Below are positions 23,377-31,938 of a DNA stretch of 33,516 nt, piece by piece. Position numbers and translations under genes: made by a program. Numbering within the stretch: the stretch's first letter is position 1; the number at the start of each line of letters is the position of its first letter. The stretch comes from Falsiroseomonas oryziterrae (GTDB taxonomy: Bacteria; Pseudomonadota; Alphaproteobacteria; Acetobacterales; Acetobacteraceae), in contig NZ_JAKJIB010000011.1 of assembly GCF_021864505.1 (NCBI RefSeq), forward strand, positions 1-33,516, written 5' to 3'. The notes beneath the pieces are model-generated. The model saw nothing but the letters and a program-made list of their open reading frames with translations. It did not search any database and was not told the DNA's origin.

Positions 23377-24236
23377 GCCTGACCGTCGAGGCGGTCTCGG
23401 CCCGCTGGCGGGAGGAGACCTCCGCCCGGCGCCGCCGGGGCCTGATGTGGCTTGCGCTGTTCGCGGCCGCGACACTGGTGGCCGGCAGGGTCGGGGAGGT
23501 TGACCTTGCCCGCCTCGTGGAGGGCCTGCCGCGCGCGGGAGACTACGTCGCCCGCACCATCCCCGTCCTGCGATGGGACAGCCTCGGCCCCGATCTCGCC
23601 GACTGGATGTGGGGCCTCGATCTGTGGGTGGAGTTCCTACTGGACACCGTGCTGATCGCCTACACGGGGACGGTGCTGGGCGGTGCGGCTGCGCTTCTGC
23701 TGTCCTTCCCCGCCGCGAGCACTTTCGCGCCACCCTGGGCGGTGACGCTTTCGCGCCGCCTGCTGGAGTTTGCGCGCACCGTTCCGACGCTCGTCTTCGC
23801 GTTGATCTTCGTCTACGCCTTCGGTCTCGGCCCCTTCGCCGGCGTACTGGCGATCGCGCTGCACAGCATGGGTGCGCTGGGGAAGCTGTTCGCAGAGGTG
23901 CACGAGAACGCCGATCCCCGTACGCCGGAGGCGATCCGCGCGGCGGGCGGCAACTGGACCCAGGCGATGCGCTTCGGCGTGCTGCCGCAGTCGCTGCCCG
24001 GGCTTCTGTCCTTCGGGTTGCTGCGCCTCGAGATCAACGTGCGCGAGGCGAGCGTATTGGGGCTCGTCGGCGCCGGCGGCATCGGCGAGGAACTCTACCT
24101 TGCCGTGCGCCAGTTCGAGTATCCGGACATCTCGGCGATCATCGTGCTGATCCTGCTGACGGTGACGCTGATCGATCAGCTTTGCGCCAAACTGCGCCAC
24201 CGCATCCTCGGGGCGGAGGCATTGCGCGCCGCATGA
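23373..24236 (+). CDS. phnE: Phosphonate ABC transporter permease PhnE (first copy)
   Basis: The 287-residue membrane protein has six or so helices. Motifs are VEFLLDTVLIAYTGTVLGGA, LEFARTVPTLVFALIFVYAFGLG (the PhnE signature), the EAA-type loop AIRAAGGNWTQAMRFGVLPQSLPGLLSF, and EASVLGLVGAGGIGEELYLA. It forms half of the inner-membrane channel, with the second PhnE the other half. The start overlaps the phnD stop by four bases (TTGA), so TTG at 23373 is used, an unusual start supported only by the coupling. No ATPase gene (phnC) precedes or follows. Confidence 0.92.
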   Translation: MSLTVEAVSARWREETSARRRRGLMWLALFAAATLVAGRVGEVDLARLVEGLPRAGDYVARTIPVLRWDSLGPDLADWMWGLDLWVEFLLDTVLIAYTGTVLGGAAALLLSFPAASTFAPPWAVTLSRRLLEFARTVPTLVFALIFVYAFGLGPFAGVLAIALHSMGALGKLFAEVHENADPRTPEAIRAAGGNWTQAMRFGVLPQSLPGLLSFGLLRLEINVREASVLGLVGAGGIGEELYLAVRQFEYPDISAIIVLILLTVTLIDQLCAKLRHRILGAEALRAA

Positions 24237-24997
24237 GGGTCTCCCGCACGCAACTGCTGTTCGTCGGCGGCTTCGTGCTGTTGGTCCTCGGTCTCTGGCG
24301 CGTGGACGCCTCCCCGCAGCGCATCTGGGAGGGTCTGGGCAAGCTCGGCTGGCTGGTCGCGCTGATGTGGCCGCCAAGCCCTGGCCAGTATCTCACCGAC
24401 CTGCTCGAAGCCCTGGCCGAGACGGTGGCCATGGCGTTCCTGGGGACGCTGCTGGCGGCCTTGATCGCACTGCCGATCTGCTTTCTCGGCGCCGGAAATG
24501 TCGTGGGCAACACGCTGCTGCGCTTCACCGTGCGGCGCAGCTATGACGGGCTCCGCGGCGTGGACAGCCTGATCTGGGCCCTGATCTTCGTCTCCGCTGT
24601 CGGCATGGGGCCCTTCGCCGGCATCCTGGCGCTGGCCGTCCCGGATATTGGTCTCCTGGCGAAGGTCTTCTCGGAGGCCATCGAGTCCGCGGATCGGCGC
24701 CAAGTGGACGGCGTGCGTGCCTCCGGCGGATCGCGGCTGCAGGCGATCCGCTACGGACTGGTTCCGCAGGCTGGCCCGGTCATGCTCTCCCAGGTGCTCT
24801 ACACCTTCGAGAGCAACACGCGCTCCGCCACGATTCTCGGCGTCGTCGGGGCAGGGGGGATAGGCCTCGCCCTCGGCGATCGCATCCGGCTGAACGACTG
24901 GGACGAGGCCGCCTTCATCATCCTGCTGATCCTGGTCACCGTCGCCGCGATAGACTGGGCTAGTCGTCGAATCCGGTTGAGGCTGATCAGGGCATGA
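24233..24997 (+). CDS. phnE: Phosphonate ABC transporter permease PhnE (second copy)
   Basis: The 254-residue permease has the same plan as the first copy: ETVAMAFLGTLLAALIALPI, GVDSLIWALIFVSAVGMGPFAG, EAA-type loop GVRASGGSRLQAIRYGLVPQ, then NTRSATILGVVGAGGIGLAL, a PhnE hallmark. It pairs with the preceding permease as a heterodimeric channel. Start ATG overlaps the upstream stop (ATGA, 24233-24236) and its own stop overlaps the next start (24994-24997). As an operon this is phnD-phnE-phnE-transferase. Confidence 0.92.
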   Translation: MRVSRTQLLFVGGFVLLVLGLWRVDASPQRIWEGLGKLGWLVALMWPPSPGQYLTDLLEALAETVAMAFLGTLLAALIALPICFLGAGNVVGNTLLRFTVRRSYDGLRGVDSLIWALIFVSAVGMGPFAGILALAVPDIGLLAKVFSEAIESADRRQVDGVRASGGSRLQAIRYGLVPQAGPVMLSQVLYTFESNTRSATILGVVGAGGIGLALGDRIRLNDWDEAAFIILLILVTVAAIDWASRRIRLRLIRA

Positions 24998-25650
24998 GCG
25001 AGCCGATCTTCCAGGACCCGGGGACCGCGACGAAGCGCCTCGGGCGAGAGCCCGCGATCCACCCCACCGCAAGCGTGCGCGACTGCACCTTCGGTGTCTA
25101 CACGGAGGTGGGCGCGCGCACGACGATCGCCGAGGTCTCGTTCGGCGACTACTCCTACGTGGTCCATGACGCGCAGATCACCTACGCGACCATCGGGAAG
25201 TTCTGCTCGATCGCCAGTCACACACGGATCAATCCAGGGAACCATCCGCTGGAGCGGGTGGCGCTGAACCACTTCACCTATCGCGCCAGCGCCTATGGCC
25301 TCGGCCCGGATGAGGCGGGTTTCTTCGACTGGCGCCGCAGCCACGCCGTCACGCTTGGCCACGATGTCTGGCTCGGTCACGGGGTGATCGTGCTTCCAGG
25401 CGTCAGCATCGGCACGGGTGCCGCGATCGGCGCGGGTGCCGTGGTGACGAAGGACATCCCGCCCTTCGCGGTCGCGGTCGGCAACCCAGCTCGTGTGATC
25501 CGCTTCCGCTTTCCGGAGGAGATCCGCGCCGCTCTGCTGCGCATTGCCTGGTGGGACTGGCCGCGCGAGCGCCTGGCGGCGGCGCTGGAAGAGATTCGAA
25601 CACTGTCTGCCGAGGAGTTCTGTCGCCGGCATTCGGCGCCCTTGCCGTGA
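24994..25650 (+). CDS. Hexapeptide-repeat acyltransferase of phosphonate operons (LbH, TIGR03308-like)
   Basis: The 218-residue left-handed beta-helix protein has hexapeptide turns ITYATIGKFCSIASHTRINP and HDVWLGHGVIVLPGVSIGTG followed by AAIGAGAVVTKDIPPFAVAVG and NPARVIRFRF. The wording IHPTASVRDCTFGVYTEVG at the start and NHFTYRASAYGLG in the middle matches the 'phosphonate metabolism protein, transferase hexapeptide family' that travels with phn genes. Such proteins are thought to acetylate a phosphonate intermediate, but the reaction is not established. It overlaps phnE by ATGA. No C-P lyase gene (phnGHIJKLM) is in the window. Confidence 0.88.
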   Translation: MSEPIFQDPGTATKRLGREPAIHPTASVRDCTFGVYTEVGARTTIAEVSFGDYSYVVHDAQITYATIGKFCSIASHTRINPGNHPLERVALNHFTYRASAYGLGPDEAGFFDWRRSHAVTLGHDVWLGHGVIVLPGVSIGTGAAIGAGAVVTKDIPPFAVAVGNPARVIRFRFPEEIRAALLRIAWWDWPRERLAAALEEIRTLSAEEFCRRHSAPLP

Positions 25651-25698
25651 CCGGCCCGTTCGCCAACAGGCTCCATCCGGTCCGGCTGCGGCACGAGG

Positions 25699-26067
25699 TT
25701 AGCCGGCCACGGGCTTCGCCGCATCTCGCAGCACGGCCTTCGCCTTGCGCGCCGGTTTCCTGCCAGAACGGGGCTTGCGTGGGTCGGCCTTGGCCGGTGC
25801 CGGCTTCGGCGCGCCGTCGGCGGCCATACGGCGGTCCTGCCACTCGGCGAGAAGCCGCTCCAGCAGCGCTGTCTTCTTGATGCCCAGGTCCTTGGCGGCC
25901 TGCTTGAACCGCTGCTTGAAGCTGTCCGTCACCTTGAACCGCAGCTCCTGCGACCGTGCAGCCTTCTTCGGCGCGTTATCCGTCGGTGGCTTGTCTGCTA
26001 CGCTGTTGCCGGACTTCGCGGCGTCGGCGTGCATGGCAGCGGCTTTGCGTCTGGTCGATTTGCGCAT
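25699..26067 (-). CDS. Small basic protein with RHH-like core and lysine/proline-rich tail
   Basis: The 122-residue protein is very basic. The centre, LRFKVTDSFKQRFKQAAKDL followed by GIKKTALLERLLAEWQDR, has the beta-strand/two-helix outline of ribbon-helix-helix DNA-binding proteins (basic beta strand, then helices with TALLERLL). The flanks are low-complexity: KKAARSQE and AADAAKSGNSVADKPPT before, PKPAPAKADPRKPRSGRKPARKAK after, the latter like histone H1 or AT-hook-type tails. I do not recognise a family name. It probably binds DNA as a dimer and may act in chromosome organisation or as an autorepressor. A second Met (MHADAAKS) 11 codons inside could be the start. The gene is tail to tail with the phosphonate operon. 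Confidence 0.65.
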   Translation of the reverse strand: MRKSTRRKAAAMHADAAKSGNSVADKPPTDNAPKKAARSQELRFKVTDSFKQRFKQAAKDLGIKKTALLERLLAEWQDRRMAADGAPKPAPAKADPRKPRSGRKPARKAKAVLRDAAKPVAG

Positions 26068-26366
26068 CGGGGAGGCATTCTCTGGCAGGCGAACTCCGCC
26101 ACACTCGGCGAAAGCGTGAATGCCGCAATCTCAGAACGATGAAATTTTTCTGACGGTGCGCTCGGCGTCACACGCTTCGACGGTGTTGCCGGCCGCCTGG
26201 GCGCAGCCCTGTGTGTGATCGGCGAGCGTTTGGGATTGCTGTGCGACGCGCGGTGCTGCGGCCTGGCGTGGAAGCTCATCGCGCATCGCCGGGGCGACAG
26301 CCGACGAACGCCAATCGTCGCTTGCGCGCCGTGCGCGTCCGGGCTTGAAGCCGATCGGACGGCCCT
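26068..26366. other. About 300 bases without a recognised gene
   Basis: This is the upstream gap between the RHH-like gene and the P460 gene, which are divergent. One AT-rich stretch (AAATTTTT near 26141) stands out in the otherwise GC-rich gap and may be part of a promoter. I see no clear repeat, hairpin or small gene. Confidence 0.4.
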
Positions 26367-26921
26367 ATGCGCATGACCCTGATCGCCCTGCCGGCCGCGC
26401 TGCTCGCCCTTGTCGGGGCGACTGCTGCGCAGCCGGGCGACGCTCACCGCACCCGCGAGCCCCGGATCGTGCTGCCGCACGATTGGGAGCAGCGCTTCAT
26501 CCGCTACGCGACGGTGGACGACGCGGATCGCCGGATCGTCCGACATGTCCATGTCGACCCCGACGCGCATGCGCGGCTCCGCCCCGGGATGCCGGCGCCG
26601 GACGGCACGCTGCTGATCATGGCCGATGCGCGCGCCCGGCTGGACACGACGGGGCAGCCGCTGCGTGATGCGGGCGGTCGCTTCCTGCCTGAGCCCGGCT
26701 GGATCGCGCTCTTCGCCAAGCGGAAGGACGCGCGCCGTGACCGCGCGACCGAGCCCGGCTTGCGCAACGGCGATTGGGATTACGCGGCGTTCGACGGCGC
26801 CGGCCGGCCGCGGGACGTCTCCCTCGCCGCGTGCTTCGCCTGTCACCAGCAGGCGCGCGCGGCGCAGGACTACACCTTCACACTCTGGGACTACGCCGCG
26901 ACGCGCGGCGGCGGTCGATGA
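26367..26921 (+). CDS. Cytochrome P460-family heme protein, exported
   Basis: The 184-residue protein has a signal peptide (MTLIALPAALLALVGATAA) and one c-type heme site, CFACH at residues 156-160. The wording LPHDWEQRFIRYATVD at 36, RPGMPAPDGTLLIM and NGDWDYAAFDGAGRPRD is that of cytochrome P460/c'-beta family proteins, which bind NO or hydroxylamine or act as electron carriers. In Nitrosomonas P460 a lysine crosslinks the heme. Here the only two lysines are Lys118 and Lys120, so whether a crosslink is possible cannot be told by eye. The gene ends 14 bases before the TPR protein and the two share an operon. Confidence 0.85.
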   Translation: MRMTLIALPAALLALVGATAAQPGDAHRTREPRIVLPHDWEQRFIRYATVDDADRRIVRHVHVDPDAHARLRPGMPAPDGTLLIMADARARLDTTGQPLRDAGGRFLPEPGWIALFAKRKDARRDRATEPGLRNGDWDYAAFDGAGRPRDVSLAACFACHQQARAAQDYTFTLWDYAATRGGGR

Positions 26922-26935
26922 ACAGGAGTTGGCCC

Positions 26936-27373
26936 ATGGTCCGGTTGCCAGCCTTCCTGGTCGCAGCCGCGTTGGCGGTGATGCTGGCCGCGGCGCCCGC
27001 GCGCGCGGTGCTGCCGGAGCCGGAAGGCGATCCGGACATCGCAGCGGCCGCCGGCATGATCGAAGCCGGCCGCCACCGGCTTGCGCTGGAGTTGCTGCAG
27101 GCGGTGCTGGCGCGGCTGCCGGGCGATCCCGATGTGCTCACCTATATCGCCTTCGCGCATCGCCGCCAGAACGACCTCGCAGCCGCCGAGGCGGCCTATC
27201 GCGCGGCGCTTGCCAGCGATCCGAACCATCCGGGTGCGCTGGCCTATCAAGGCTCGCTGTTCCTGCAGCAGGGGCGGCGAGCCGAGGCGGAGGCCAACCT
27301 CGCCCGGCTGACCGCCAGTTGTGGCGGCTGTGCGGAGCGGGAGACGCTCGCGCGGGAACTCGCCGCCCGATAG
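26936..27373 (+). CDS. Exported TPR-repeat protein with CGGC
   Basis: The 145-residue protein has a signal peptide (FLVAAALAVMLAAAPARA, cleavage near residue 25) and two to three TPR units: DPDIAAAAGMIEAGRHRLAL, DPDVLTYIAFAHRRQNDLA, AAEAAYRAALASDPNHPGAL and AYQGSLFLQQGRRAEAEANL. A CxxC (SCGGC) lies in the last helix pair, which may form a disulfide. I chose the ATG at 26936 because AGGAG lies 7-12 bases upstream; an ATG at 26918 would overlap the P460 stop by ATGA. It probably scaffolds a periplasmic complex, perhaps with the P460 protein, which is inference from adjacency only. Confidence 0.78.
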   Translation: MVRLPAFLVAAALAVMLAAAPARAVLPEPEGDPDIAAAAGMIEAGRHRLALELLQAVLARLPGDPDVLTYIAFAHRRQNDLAAAEAAYRAALASDPNHPGALAYQGSLFLQQGRRAEAEANLARLTASCGGCAERETLARELAAR

Positions 27374-27586
27374 GCCCGCTGCGAGCGCCGCGGAGTCAGC
27401 GCGCGGCGGTCGGTAGGCAAGTCGCGCCGCCGCGATGCGAAAGGCATGCGGTGATGACGCGCCTGGCCGACGGGATGCTTGGCGCCGGCACACGACGTAA
27501 CCGATCTTTCACCAAACCGCCGCTCGGGTGTCGCGGGCAGGCGCTATCCGGCACCTCCCAGCAACCGCCAGGACGCAGTCATCACC

Positions 27587-29617
27587 ATGCCGGACGACAT
27601 CCGCCACCTGCCCTACGACCTTGAGGCGGGCGACGAGATCCCGTCGAACACCTCGCCGAACCCAACCTTCGCCGAGATCGCCGAGACGCGCCTCGGCCGC
27701 CGGGGCATGCTGATGGGCGGGCTTGCCACCGCGATCACCGGCTTCATCGGCACGACCGGCGCCCGACCGGCCGCCGCCGCGCGCGGCCCGATGATCGGCT
27801 TTCGCTCCGTGCCGATCAGCCCGAACGACACCGTCGTGGTGCCGGAGGGCTACTCGGTCCAGGTGCTGATTCCGCACGGCACGCCGCTGGACGGCCGCCC
27901 GGCCGCGCGCAACCTGCCCGAGATGACGGCCGCCGAGCAGGAACAGGCGATCGGCGCGCATCACGACGGGATGCACTTCTTCCCGATCGAGGGCCGCGAG
28001 CCTGACCAGGGCAGCAGCACCGACGGGCTTCTGGTGGTCAACCACGAGTACATCGAGCCGCGATTCCTGCATGCGCGTGCCGCCGGACAGTCCATCGGCA
28101 ATGGCCGCATGCCGGTCGTGGACAATGCGCGCGACCCCGACGAGGTGCGCAAGGAGATCTTCGCCCACGGCGTGTCCGTCGTGCGCATCGCCCGGCAGGC
28201 GAACGGCCAGTGGACGGTCGTCGCCGATCCGCGCAACCGCCGCATCCATGGCGCGACGCCGATGGCGATTTCCGGCCCCGTGCGCGGGCATGCGCTGGTC
28301 CGCACGAAGTACAGCCCGGACGGAACGCGCGTGCGCGGCACGCTGAACAACTGCGCGCATGGCGTGACGCCCTGGAACACTTACCTGACGGCCGAGGAGA
28401 ACTGGGCCGGCTATTTCCGCAACCTCGACCGCGCCGAAGGCCAGCCGCGCCTGCCGCGGGAGCACGCGCGCTACGGCGTGCCCAATGCCCAGGCGCGCTA
28501 CAACTGGGACCAGGCCGCGGGCGGCGCCGACGAATTCGCGCGCTTCAACGTCTCCTCGACCGGCCCGGATGCGACGCAGGACTACCGCAACGAGGTCAAC
28601 GCCTTCGGCTGGATCGTCGAGATCGACCCGTTCGACGCGAACGCAGTGCCGGTGAAGCGCACCGCGCTCGGTCGCTTCGCGCATGAAGGCGTGGTTTTCG
28701 GCCCGGCCCGCGAAGGCCGCCCCGTGGTCGCCTACTCCGGCGACGACAGCGTCTTCGAGTACATCTACAAGTTCGTCTCCGCCCGCCCCTTCAACCGTGC
28801 CACCGCCAGCGGCGCACTGCTCGACGAAGGCACGCTCTACGTCGCGAAGTTCAACGCCGACGGGACTGGCGAATGGCTGCCGCTGGTGCATGGCCAGGGC
28901 CCGCTGACGGCTGCCAACGGCTTCGCCGACCAGGGCGAGGTGCTGGTCAACACGCGGCTTGCAGCCGACGCGGTGGGCGCGACGAAGATGGACCGGCCCG
29001 AATGGGGTGCCGTGGATCCGCGCGACGGGCAGGTCTACTTCACGCTGACCAACAATAGCCGCCGCACCGAAGCGCAGGTGGATCCCGCGAATCCGCGCGC
29101 GCGCAACCAGTTCGGCCAGATCATCCGCTGGCGCGAGGCGGGCGACGACCACGCCGCGACGCGCTTCACCTGGGACCTGTTCCTGATCGCAGGCCCGGAA
29201 GGCGACAGCCGCATCGCCGGCAACGCGCCGGTCAATGCAGACAACATGCTGGCCTGCCCGGACGGGCTCTGGTTCGACGCCGACGGACGGATGTGGATCC
29301 AGACCGACATCGGCGAGAGCGAGCAGCTGCGCGGCGCCCTCGCGCCCTTCGGCAACAACGCGATGCTGGTGGCGAACCCGGCGACCGGCGAGATGCGCCG
29401 CTTCCTCACCGGCCCGATCGGTCAGGAGGTCACCGGCGTCATCACCACGCCGGATCGTCGGACCATGTTCGTGAACCTCCAGCATCCGGGCGCGACCACC
29501 CCCGCGGCCGAGTGGGCGGCAGGCCGGCCGAACAGCCGCTTCCCGAACGGCGACGGCGTGCCGCTCTCGGCGACGCTGGTGATCACCAAGAACGACGGCG
29601 GCATCATCGGCACCTGA
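27587..29617 (+). CDS. PhoX-family (DUF839) alkaline phosphatase-like protein
   Basis: The 676-residue protein begins with a long Tat-type leader (GRRGMLMGGLATAITGFIGT) after about 35 acidic residues, as in PhoX proteins, which are folded with iron and calcium before export. Family stretches follow: GLLVVNHEYIEPRFLH, NNCAHGVTPWNTYLTAEENW, FGWIVEIDPFDANA, RFAHEGVVFGPA, VVAYSGDDSVFEYIYKFVS, WGAVDPRDGQVYFTLTNNSR and LACPDGLWFDADGRMWIQTD. PhoX splits phosphate esters outside the cytosol during phosphate starvation. I do not see a Pho box in the 213-base gap before it. Start ATG 27587. A strong hairpin follows the stop. Confidence 0.9.
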   Translation: MPDDIRHLPYDLEAGDEIPSNTSPNPTFAEIAETRLGRRGMLMGGLATAITGFIGTTGARPAAAARGPMIGFRSVPISPNDTVVVPEGYSVQVLIPHGTPLDGRPAARNLPEMTAAEQEQAIGAHHDGMHFFPIEGREPDQGSSTDGLLVVNHEYIEPRFLHARAAGQSIGNGRMPVVDNARDPDEVRKEIFAHGVSVVRIARQANGQWTVVADPRNRRIHGATPMAISGPVRGHALVRTKYSPDGTRVRGTLNNCAHGVTPWNTYLTAEENWAGYFRNLDRAEGQPRLPREHARYGVPNAQARYNWDQAAGGADEFARFNVSSTGPDATQDYRNEVNAFGWIVEIDPFDANAVPVKRTALGRFAHEGVVFGPAREGRPVVAYSGDDSVFEYIYKFVSARPFNRATASGALLDEGTLYVAKFNADGTGEWLPLVHGQGPLTAANGFADQGEVLVNTRLAADAVGATKMDRPEWGAVDPRDGQVYFTLTNNSRRTEAQVDPANPRARNQFGQIIRWREAGDDHAATRFTWDLFLIAGPEGDSRIAGNAPVNADNMLACPDGLWFDADGRMWIQTDIGESEQLRGALAPFGNNAMLVANPATGEMRRFLTGPIGQEVTGVITTPDRRTMFVNLQHPGATTPAAEWAAGRPNSRFPNGDGVPLSATLVITKNDGGIIGT

Positions 29618-29885
29618 CGCGCCGCAACGAAGCGACAGGCGGGCGGCAGGCTTCGGCCTGCCGCTCTTCGCAGTCCTGCCGAACCATTCGCCGGGCTGGC
29701 GCCAGCAGCGCTGCCTGGCCTGCTACGGCCCGTCTGACAAGGTCCGCGAGAGCATCGAGCGCGCCATCGGACGGCTGAAGCATTCGGGCCGGATCCACAC
29801 GCGAAAAGACGACGATCGCTGCCCACCTCGCCTGCTGCAGCGCACCGGCGATGAGCGCACGCGCGAAGCTCGGTCGCGTGGTCAT
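29604..29885 (-). pseudogene. Short gene coupled to the quiC-like gene, probably truncated
   Basis: An ATG at 29885 overlaps the stop of the upstream quiC-like gene (ATGA, 29882-29885), and the first 63 residues (SFARALIAGALQQARWAAIV, VFSRVDPARMLQ and a DALADLVRRAV helix) look like true coding sequence. After LAPARR, the reading frame runs through the phoX hairpin terminator (ERQAEACRPP) and into the phoX end, so the natural end is lost. I do not recognise the family. Its position makes it a former third gene of the quinate-degradation operon. Either it is a short functional gene of about 65 residues with lost stop, or a relic. Confidence 0.4.
29643..29668 (+). terminator. Hairpin terminator after phoX-like gene
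   Basis: A 9-base perfect stem (GCGGCAGGC / GCCTGCCGC) with a TTCG tetraloop is followed by TCTTCG, 25 bases after the stop. The dyad would serve transcription from the left, and perhaps from the opposite side too. Confidence 0.7.
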
Positions 29886-31801
29886 CCGCCTCCCGGCGAT
29901 GGCTTCGTGTCGGGCGCGACGCCGTCTCGTGCCTCGGAGGCGCGCTGCATCGTCCTGCGCTGCGCGGCCATGCGGACCGCCGCGTTGGACGCTCCGAACC
30001 CCGCATAGCCGCCGAGCCGTTCGACCAGCTCGAAGAAGAAGCGCTCCCGGAAGGCCTGGCTGTAGGCGTGCCGGAACACGCCGCCGGCGGAGTCGCGGTC
30101 ATACAGCAGGTGGCGCCGCTGCAGCGCCTCGAGTTCGGCATCATCGAGCCCGAACCGCGCGGCAACATCCTCGTAGTAGTTCTCAGGGATATCGAGCAGC
30201 GGAGCCTGGCGGGTGGCGGCGGCATCCACCGCGGCGGAGCAGTCCGCGGTGCCGAAGGCGACGTGGTGCACGCCCGCCCCTGCGAGCGCCGAGACGAAGC
30301 GCCCCGTGCCGGTCCGCGTGCTCTCCGACACGTTGAGGGGCAGCCGCACGCTGCCGTCCTCGGCGACGAAGGCGCGGGAGCGGACCAGGCCGTAGGGATC
30401 CGGCAGTTCCCACGGCGCGTCCGGGCGCAGGCCGAGCAGGGCGCGGTAGAACAGGACGAAGCTGTCCATCATGCCCGGCACCACTGCCTGCGCCGCGTGG
30501 TCGATGCCGAGCAGGCCCCCGGTCTCGCCGGCCGCAAGGTGGAAGTCGTCCTCCCAGATCGGACGGGCACCGAGAGCGGGATCCTCGACCAGGTAGACCA
30601 GCGTGCCATCCGGCGCCCGCACGCCCGGGATCCGGCGCTCGCCGGCGCCGGTCCGCTCGCGCCAGACCGGGTACTGCAGCGCCTCGGCCCGCGCGACCAG
30701 GCGGGCCGGGTCATCCACCCGGACGGCCATGGCGCAGACCGAGGGACCCAGCTGCTCGAAGCGCTCGGCGGCGGCGCTGTCCGGCTCCGCGTTCAGCACG
30801 AGATTGGCGCCGCCGCTGCGCCACAGCTCAACATCCTTCGATCGGTGCCTCCCGGCGCGGCGGAAGCCGAGGGTGCCGAGCATCGCGCCGAGTTCCTCGC
30901 GCGCGGCGTGGTCCACCGCGAACTCCACGAACTCGATGCCCGAGAGCCTCGGCAATGCGGGCAGCCGCGCCGTGCCGGCACGATCCTGGAGCCAGGTCAG
31001 GCTGCGGCGCGCGTCGCGTGCGATGCGGCGCGACGGCGCCGCTCGGAAATCGTCGTTGAAGATCTCGAGCGAGAGCGGGCCGCGATAGCCGGCGCGCAGC
31101 ACCTCGGCGAGGAAGGGTGCGACGGGAAGCTCCCCCTGCCCAGGGAAGACCCGGTGGTGCCGGCTCCAGGACAGCACGTCCATGGAGAGCCTCGGCGCGT
31201 CCGCCAGCTGGAGGAAGAAGATCCTGGCACCCGGAACATCCCCCGCGAGCCCCGACAGGTCGTCGCCAAGCGCGAGCGTGTGGAAGCTGTCGAGGCAGAG
31301 GCCGAGCGCCGGATGGTCCGCGCGGCGTACGATCTCCCAGGCCTGGCGCCAGCGCCTGACGTGCCGGCCCCAGGCGAGCGCCTCGTAGCAGACGCGCAGT
31401 CCGCGCGCCGCGGCGCGCTCCGCCATCTCGCGCAGGTCGGACGCCACGCGCGCGGGATCGTCGACCGCCGCGGGCTGGACGTTGGAGCAGACGAGGATCA
31501 GCCCGGTGCCCAGCGCCTGCATGGTGTCGAACTTGCGCTCCGCGCGGTCCATGTTTCGGCTGCGCTGCGGCTCCGGCATCGCCTCGAAGTCGCGGAAGGG
31601 CTGGAAGAGGGTGATCGCCAGTCCCAGCTCCTCGCACATGCGGCGCACATCGGACGGGGTGCCGTCGAAGGTGAGCAGGTCGTTCTCGAAGATCTCCACC
31701 CCGTCGAAGCCCGCGGCCGCGGCGGCTTCGAGCTTGTCGGGCAGCGTGCCCGAGAGGCACACGGTCGCGATGGAGGTCGGCAGGCGCTCGGCTGCGGTCA
31801 C
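29882..31801 (-). CDS. quiC: 3-dehydroshikimate dehydratase (QuiC) fused to HPPD-like dioxygenase domain
   Basis: The 639-residue protein has two parts. Residues 1-270 are a sugar-phosphate isomerase/AP-endonuclease-2 barrel with the metal-site sequence of 3-dehydroshikimate dehydratase: Glu140 (VCYEALAWG), Asp171/His174 (CLDSFHT), Gln198 (FFLQLADAP) and Glu246 (LSLEIFND). This gives protocatechuate from dehydroshikimate. Residues 290-610 are a VOC pair like 4-hydroxyphenylpyruvate dioxygenase, with iron ligands His435 (GIDHAAQ), His513 (HHVAFGT) and Glu591 (FFFELVER) all present. Fused QuiC proteins are known from Pseudomonas, where the dioxygenase-like half is not known to act in the pathway. 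GTG start at 31801 with GAGGGAGAG upstream. It is divergent from the shikimate dehydrogenase. Confidence 0.9.
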   Translation of the reverse strand: MTAAERLPTSIATVCLSGTLPDKLEAAAAAGFDGVEIFENDLLTFDGTPSDVRRMCEELGLAITLFQPFRDFEAMPEPQRSRNMDRAERKFDTMQALGTGLILVCSNVQPAAVDDPARVASDLREMAERAAARGLRVCYEALAWGRHVRRWRQAWEIVRRADHPALGLCLDSFHTLALGDDLSGLAGDVPGARIFFLQLADAPRLSMDVLSWSRHHRVFPGQGELPVAPFLAEVLRAGYRGPLSLEIFNDDFRAAPSRRIARDARRSLTWLQDRAGTARLPALPRLSGIEFVEFAVDHAAREELGAMLGTLGFRRAGRHRSKDVELWRSGGANLVLNAEPDSAAAERFEQLGPSVCAMAVRVDDPARLVARAEALQYPVWRERTGAGERRIPGVRAPDGTLVYLVEDPALGARPIWEDDFHLAAGETGGLLGIDHAAQAVVPGMMDSFVLFYRALLGLRPDAPWELPDPYGLVRSRAFVAEDGSVRLPLNVSESTRTGTGRFVSALAGAGVHHVAFGTADCSAAVDAAATRQAPLLDIPENYYEDVAARFGLDDAELEALQRRHLLYDRDSAGGVFRHAYSQAFRERFFFELVERLGGYAGFGASNAAVRMAAQRRTMQRASEARDGVAPDTKPSPGGG

Positions 31802-31938
31802 GGCTCTCTCCCTCGGGTGGTGTGTCCCTGCAGGCGCCTCGACGGTCCGGGCGCCATGGAATTGGCGCGGCGCGGCTGGTCCGCTATGCGCCTCGCGCGT
31901 CGGCGCCCCGGGGCGCCGACGCGCCGAGGAGGATGTCC

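Noticed and set aside
27374-27586. Pho box before the phoX-like gene
   Set aside because: No pair of CTGTCAT-like half-sites with 4-base spacing was found; isolated GTCAT words occur by chance.
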